Of a stretch of 7,652 bases of DNA, positions 6,067 to 7,652 are shown in pieces. The stretch covers positions 1 through 7,652 of the forward strand of contig JASLZV010000015.1 in the NCBI GenBank assembly GCA_030754715.1, read 5' to 3'. Under the pieces are notes generated by a model, which was not told the origin of the DNA, did not search any database, and saw nothing but the letters and a program-made list of their open reading frames with translations. Each line of letters begins with the position of its first letter. Within the stretch, counting starts at the first letter, position 1. Made by a program: the position numbers and the translations under genes. The stretch comes from Phycisphaerae bacterium (GTDB lineage Bacteria > Planctomycetota > Phycisphaerae > SM23-33).

Positions 6067-7017
6067 ATGGCCAACTACGTAAGAATCGCCACGATAGGAC
6101 CCCGCACCGAGCAAGTGAACGAGGATCTGCAGCCGCAAGAGATGGTGGAACACATGATAGGATTCTGGAAGGGCAAACTGAACCAGGTGCTGCCCGACCA
6201 GCCCGATCTTATCGTTGTTTCCGAAGTCTGCGACGAATTGATCACACCCGGTTTTTCCATAGACCAATTGACGGAATACTATCGAGTCCGCAAAGACCAG
6301 GTGCGGGACTTTTTTGCCGCGACCGGCAAAGAACACCATTGCAACATCGTGTATTCCGCAGCAAGACAGGCCGAAGACGGCACCTGGCGCAACTCGAACG
6401 TCATTCTCGATCGCTCAGGCAACATAGCAGGCATCTACAACAAGAATCACCTCACCATTGATGAAAACGAGGTCCACCGCAAATTGTACGGCAAGGAAGC
6501 GCCGCTGATTGAATGTGACTTTGGGAAGGTCGCCTGCGCGATTTGTTTCGACCTGAACTTCGACGAGTTGCTTTCAAAGTATGTCAAGGCCAGGCCCGAT
6601 CTGATTATCTTTTCCTCGATGTATCATGGCGGGCTCCGGCAGACGCACTGGGCCTACAACTGCCGCTGCTACTTTGTCGGAGCGATCTCCGAGAAGCCCT
6701 CCCAGATTCGCAATCCCTTCGGCGAGGTCGTCGCTTCAACCACAAACTATCGTGATTTTGTGGTGGCCGATGTCAATCTGGATTGCTGTCTGGCCCACCT
6801 GGATTACAACGGCGAAAAGTTGACGGCCTTGAAGGCCAAATACGGCCCCAAGGTGAATATCCACGACCCGGGATACGTGGGGTCCGTGCTGATTTCCAGC
6901 CAAACGGACGAACTGAGCGCCCTGGAGATGGCAAAAGAGTTTGAGATTGAACTTCTGGACGACTACTTCGCCAGGGCGCTGGCACACCGCCACGCGCCGG
7001 GACACATGGAAACCTGA
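6067..7017 (+). CDS. Nitrilase-superfamily carbon-nitrogen hydrolase
   Basis: This 316-residue protein hydrolyses a non-peptide C-N bond (amide, carbamoyl or nitrile) through a Glu-Lys-Cys triad, in the cytoplasm. The triad is visible: Glu53 in LIVVSEVCDE, Lys126 in YNKNHLT, and Cys160 in ACAICFDLNFDEL, the usual nucleophile-elbow context. The second half contains ARPDLIIFSSMYHGG (about 190-204) and the segment NPFGEVVASTTNYRDFVVADVNLD, matching the C-terminal strands of the fold. Residues beyond about 270 form a helical tail (SALEMAKEFEIELLDDYFARAL) that could mediate oligomerisation. The start ATG has GGAG about nine bases upstream. The gene stands alone on its strand, divergent from the deacetylase/D-aminopeptidase pair and convergent with the GH38-type gene. 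The exact branch (omega-amidase, N-carbamoylase, amidase) cannot be told from sequence alone; a true nitrilase is less likely given the overall style. Confidence 0.88.
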   Translation: MANYVRIATIGPRTEQVNEDLQPQEMVEHMIGFWKGKLNQVLPDQPDLIVVSEVCDELITPGFSIDQLTEYYRVRKDQVRDFFAATGKEHHCNIVYSAARQAEDGTWRNSNVILDRSGNIAGIYNKNHLTIDENEVHRKLYGKEAPLIECDFGKVACAICFDLNFDELLSKYVKARPDLIIFSSMYHGGLRQTHWAYNCRCYFVGAISEKPSQIRNPFGEVVASTTNYRDFVVADVNLDCCLAHLDYNGEKLTALKAKYGPKVNIHDPGYVGSVLISSQTDELSALEMAKEFEIELLDDYFARALAHRHAPGHMET

Positions 7018-7034
7018 CGCCTGCCCGTCAGGCG
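7018..7034 (+). terminator. Candidate hairpin after the nitrilase-type stop
   Basis: CGCCTG and CAGGCG form a perfect six-base stem with a five-base loop (CCCGT), starting directly after the stop codon in the space between convergent genes. No T-run follows immediately; the only T-run (7081-7086) is about 45 bases downstream. A terminator role is therefore weakly supported. Confidence 0.22.
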
Positions 7035-7103
7035 ACGAGATTCCAAGCGGTCTGCCAGGGCGCGGCTGCAAACGAGAAGATTTTTTCGAACCCGCCGGGG
7101 ACT

Positions 7104-7652
7104 TCACCAAGCCATGCTGTCTCCCCGGCAGCCGGTGACCAACGCCCCAAGGGCCAGCCCGCTTCCCCGCAGCGACAGGTCTTCGATCGACACATCTGCC
7201 GACAGAAGTTTCAGGCGAAAGCGGAACCGCAGCGGCCCGGGCTGCCAGCGAGGACAGTTGGTCGGCCAGCAGTTGTTACTCAGGAGGAAAAACAGGCTTC
7301 CCGTCTGCGGCCTGATAGGCTCCCTGCGAAACTCCTGAAAACGAATCTCATCGACCTCAACCATGCCCGCTTCCAGCGGTGAGATCAAAAGACCCCCCGA
7401 CGCATCTTTGACGGCCACCCACTGCTGCACGGAATATTGATCTCTGAAACAACCGAGCAGTTCATCCTGTCCGACGTGGGCTGTCGTCAGGCCCTGATCG
7501 ATCAGGACATCGGGATTCTCAAATCGCAGCGGTAAGGCGAAGTAGCATGCTTCTCTGCGGACGCGCGGGAGCTTTTCCCAGAGGGTATCGATCTCAAGAA
7601 CGTCACTGCCGCGGTACAGCCGCCACCGCTGCTGGAGTTTCTGGTCGCCCTG
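7104..7652 (-). CDS. GH38-type (alpha-mannosidase family) protein, C-terminal part, cut by right edge
   Basis: The minus-strand frame is open from the TGA at 7104 through the right edge, giving 182 visible residues with the start outside the window. The visible part matches the C-terminal beta-sandwich of glycoside hydrolase family 38-type proteins. Reading N to C, it has a Leu-Glu-Ile-Asp strand, REACYFALPLRF, DQ preceding LLGCFRD, then QQWVAVKDASGGLLISPLEAGMV (compare family pattern VQRWVDVSD...GVTLATPDAPLV), followed by LFFLLSNNCWPTNCPRWQPGPLRFRFRL (compare NNYWDTN...QGG..TFRF). These comparisons are from memory of the family. The catalytic domain, with its Asp nucleophile, should lie to the right and is not visible, so activity cannot be judged. 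The protein ends soon after the sandwich (SLALGALVTGCRG-like tail). GH38 members remove alpha-mannosyl residues from glycans. An initiator GTG at 7428-7430 could be misread as a start, but coding potential clearly continues upstream. Confidence 0.75.
   Translation of the reverse strand, partial: QGDQKLQQRWRLYRGSDVLEIDTLWEKLPRVRREACYFALPLRFENPDVLIDQGLTTAHVGQDELLGCFRDQYSVQQWVAVKDASGGLLISPLEAGMVEVDEIRFQEFRREPIRPQTGSLFFLLSNNCWPTNCPRWQPGPLRFRFRLKLLSADVSIEDLSLRGSGLALGALVTGCRGDSMAW

Noticed and set aside
7114..7338. Plus-strand open frame at the right end
   Set aside because: It is antisense to the GH38-type reading frame, which matches family patterns and is open to the window edge.

Overview
This window looks like a bacterial chromosome segment carrying carbohydrate and amide catabolism genes. 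There is no sign of a phage, plasmid, insertion sequence, CRISPR array, tRNA or rRNA. It holds eight protein-coding genes, two of them cut by the window edges. Spacing is compact, good Shine-Dalgarno sites precede most starts, and base composition is moderately GC-rich. The gene mix (an animal-type transketolase, several sugar-processing enzymes, a PIG-L/LmbE deacetylase, a GH38-type protein) resembles free-living or gut glycan degraders of the Planctomycetota / PVC kind. That placement is inferred from gene style only; no marker gene is present to settle it.

Left part, plus strand (about 1-4090): the C-terminal half of a transketolase runs in from the left edge. After a 68-base gap comes a tight three-gene set: a GalM-like aldose 1-epimerase, an (alpha/alpha)-toroid protein of unknown function, and a BadF/N-acetylglucosamine-kinase-type sugar kinase. 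The gaps within the set are 24 and 4 bases, so it is very probably one transcript. The set reads as a cytoplasmic sugar-processing module: mutarotation, an unknown toroid step, then phosphorylation. The transketolase would handle downstream pentose/triose phosphates. The transketolase is visibly more GC-rich than the epimerase that follows.

Middle part, minus strand (4202-5802, possibly to 5946): a PIG-L/LmbE deacetylase is followed 35 bases downstream by a DppA-type M55 D-aminopeptidase. It is transcribed convergently to the kinase and divergently from the next gene.

Right part: a nitrilase-superfamily amidohydrolase (plus, 6067-7017) starts from the divergent intergenic region, which contains a perfect TATAAT. 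It converges on the C-terminal end of a GH38-type (alpha-mannosidase family) protein that enters from the right edge on the minus strand.

Taken together, three neighbouring genes encode hydrolases of C-N bonds (N-acyl sugar, D-aminoacyl peptide, amide/nitrile), next to an amino-sugar-kinase-like gene and a glycoside hydrolase. A plausible but unproven reading is salvage of amino-sugar- and D-amino-acid-containing material such as glycopeptide or murein fragments. I found no clear evidence of a wholly new kind of system. The least explained elements are the toroid protein in its operon and the kinase's unusual active-site segment.
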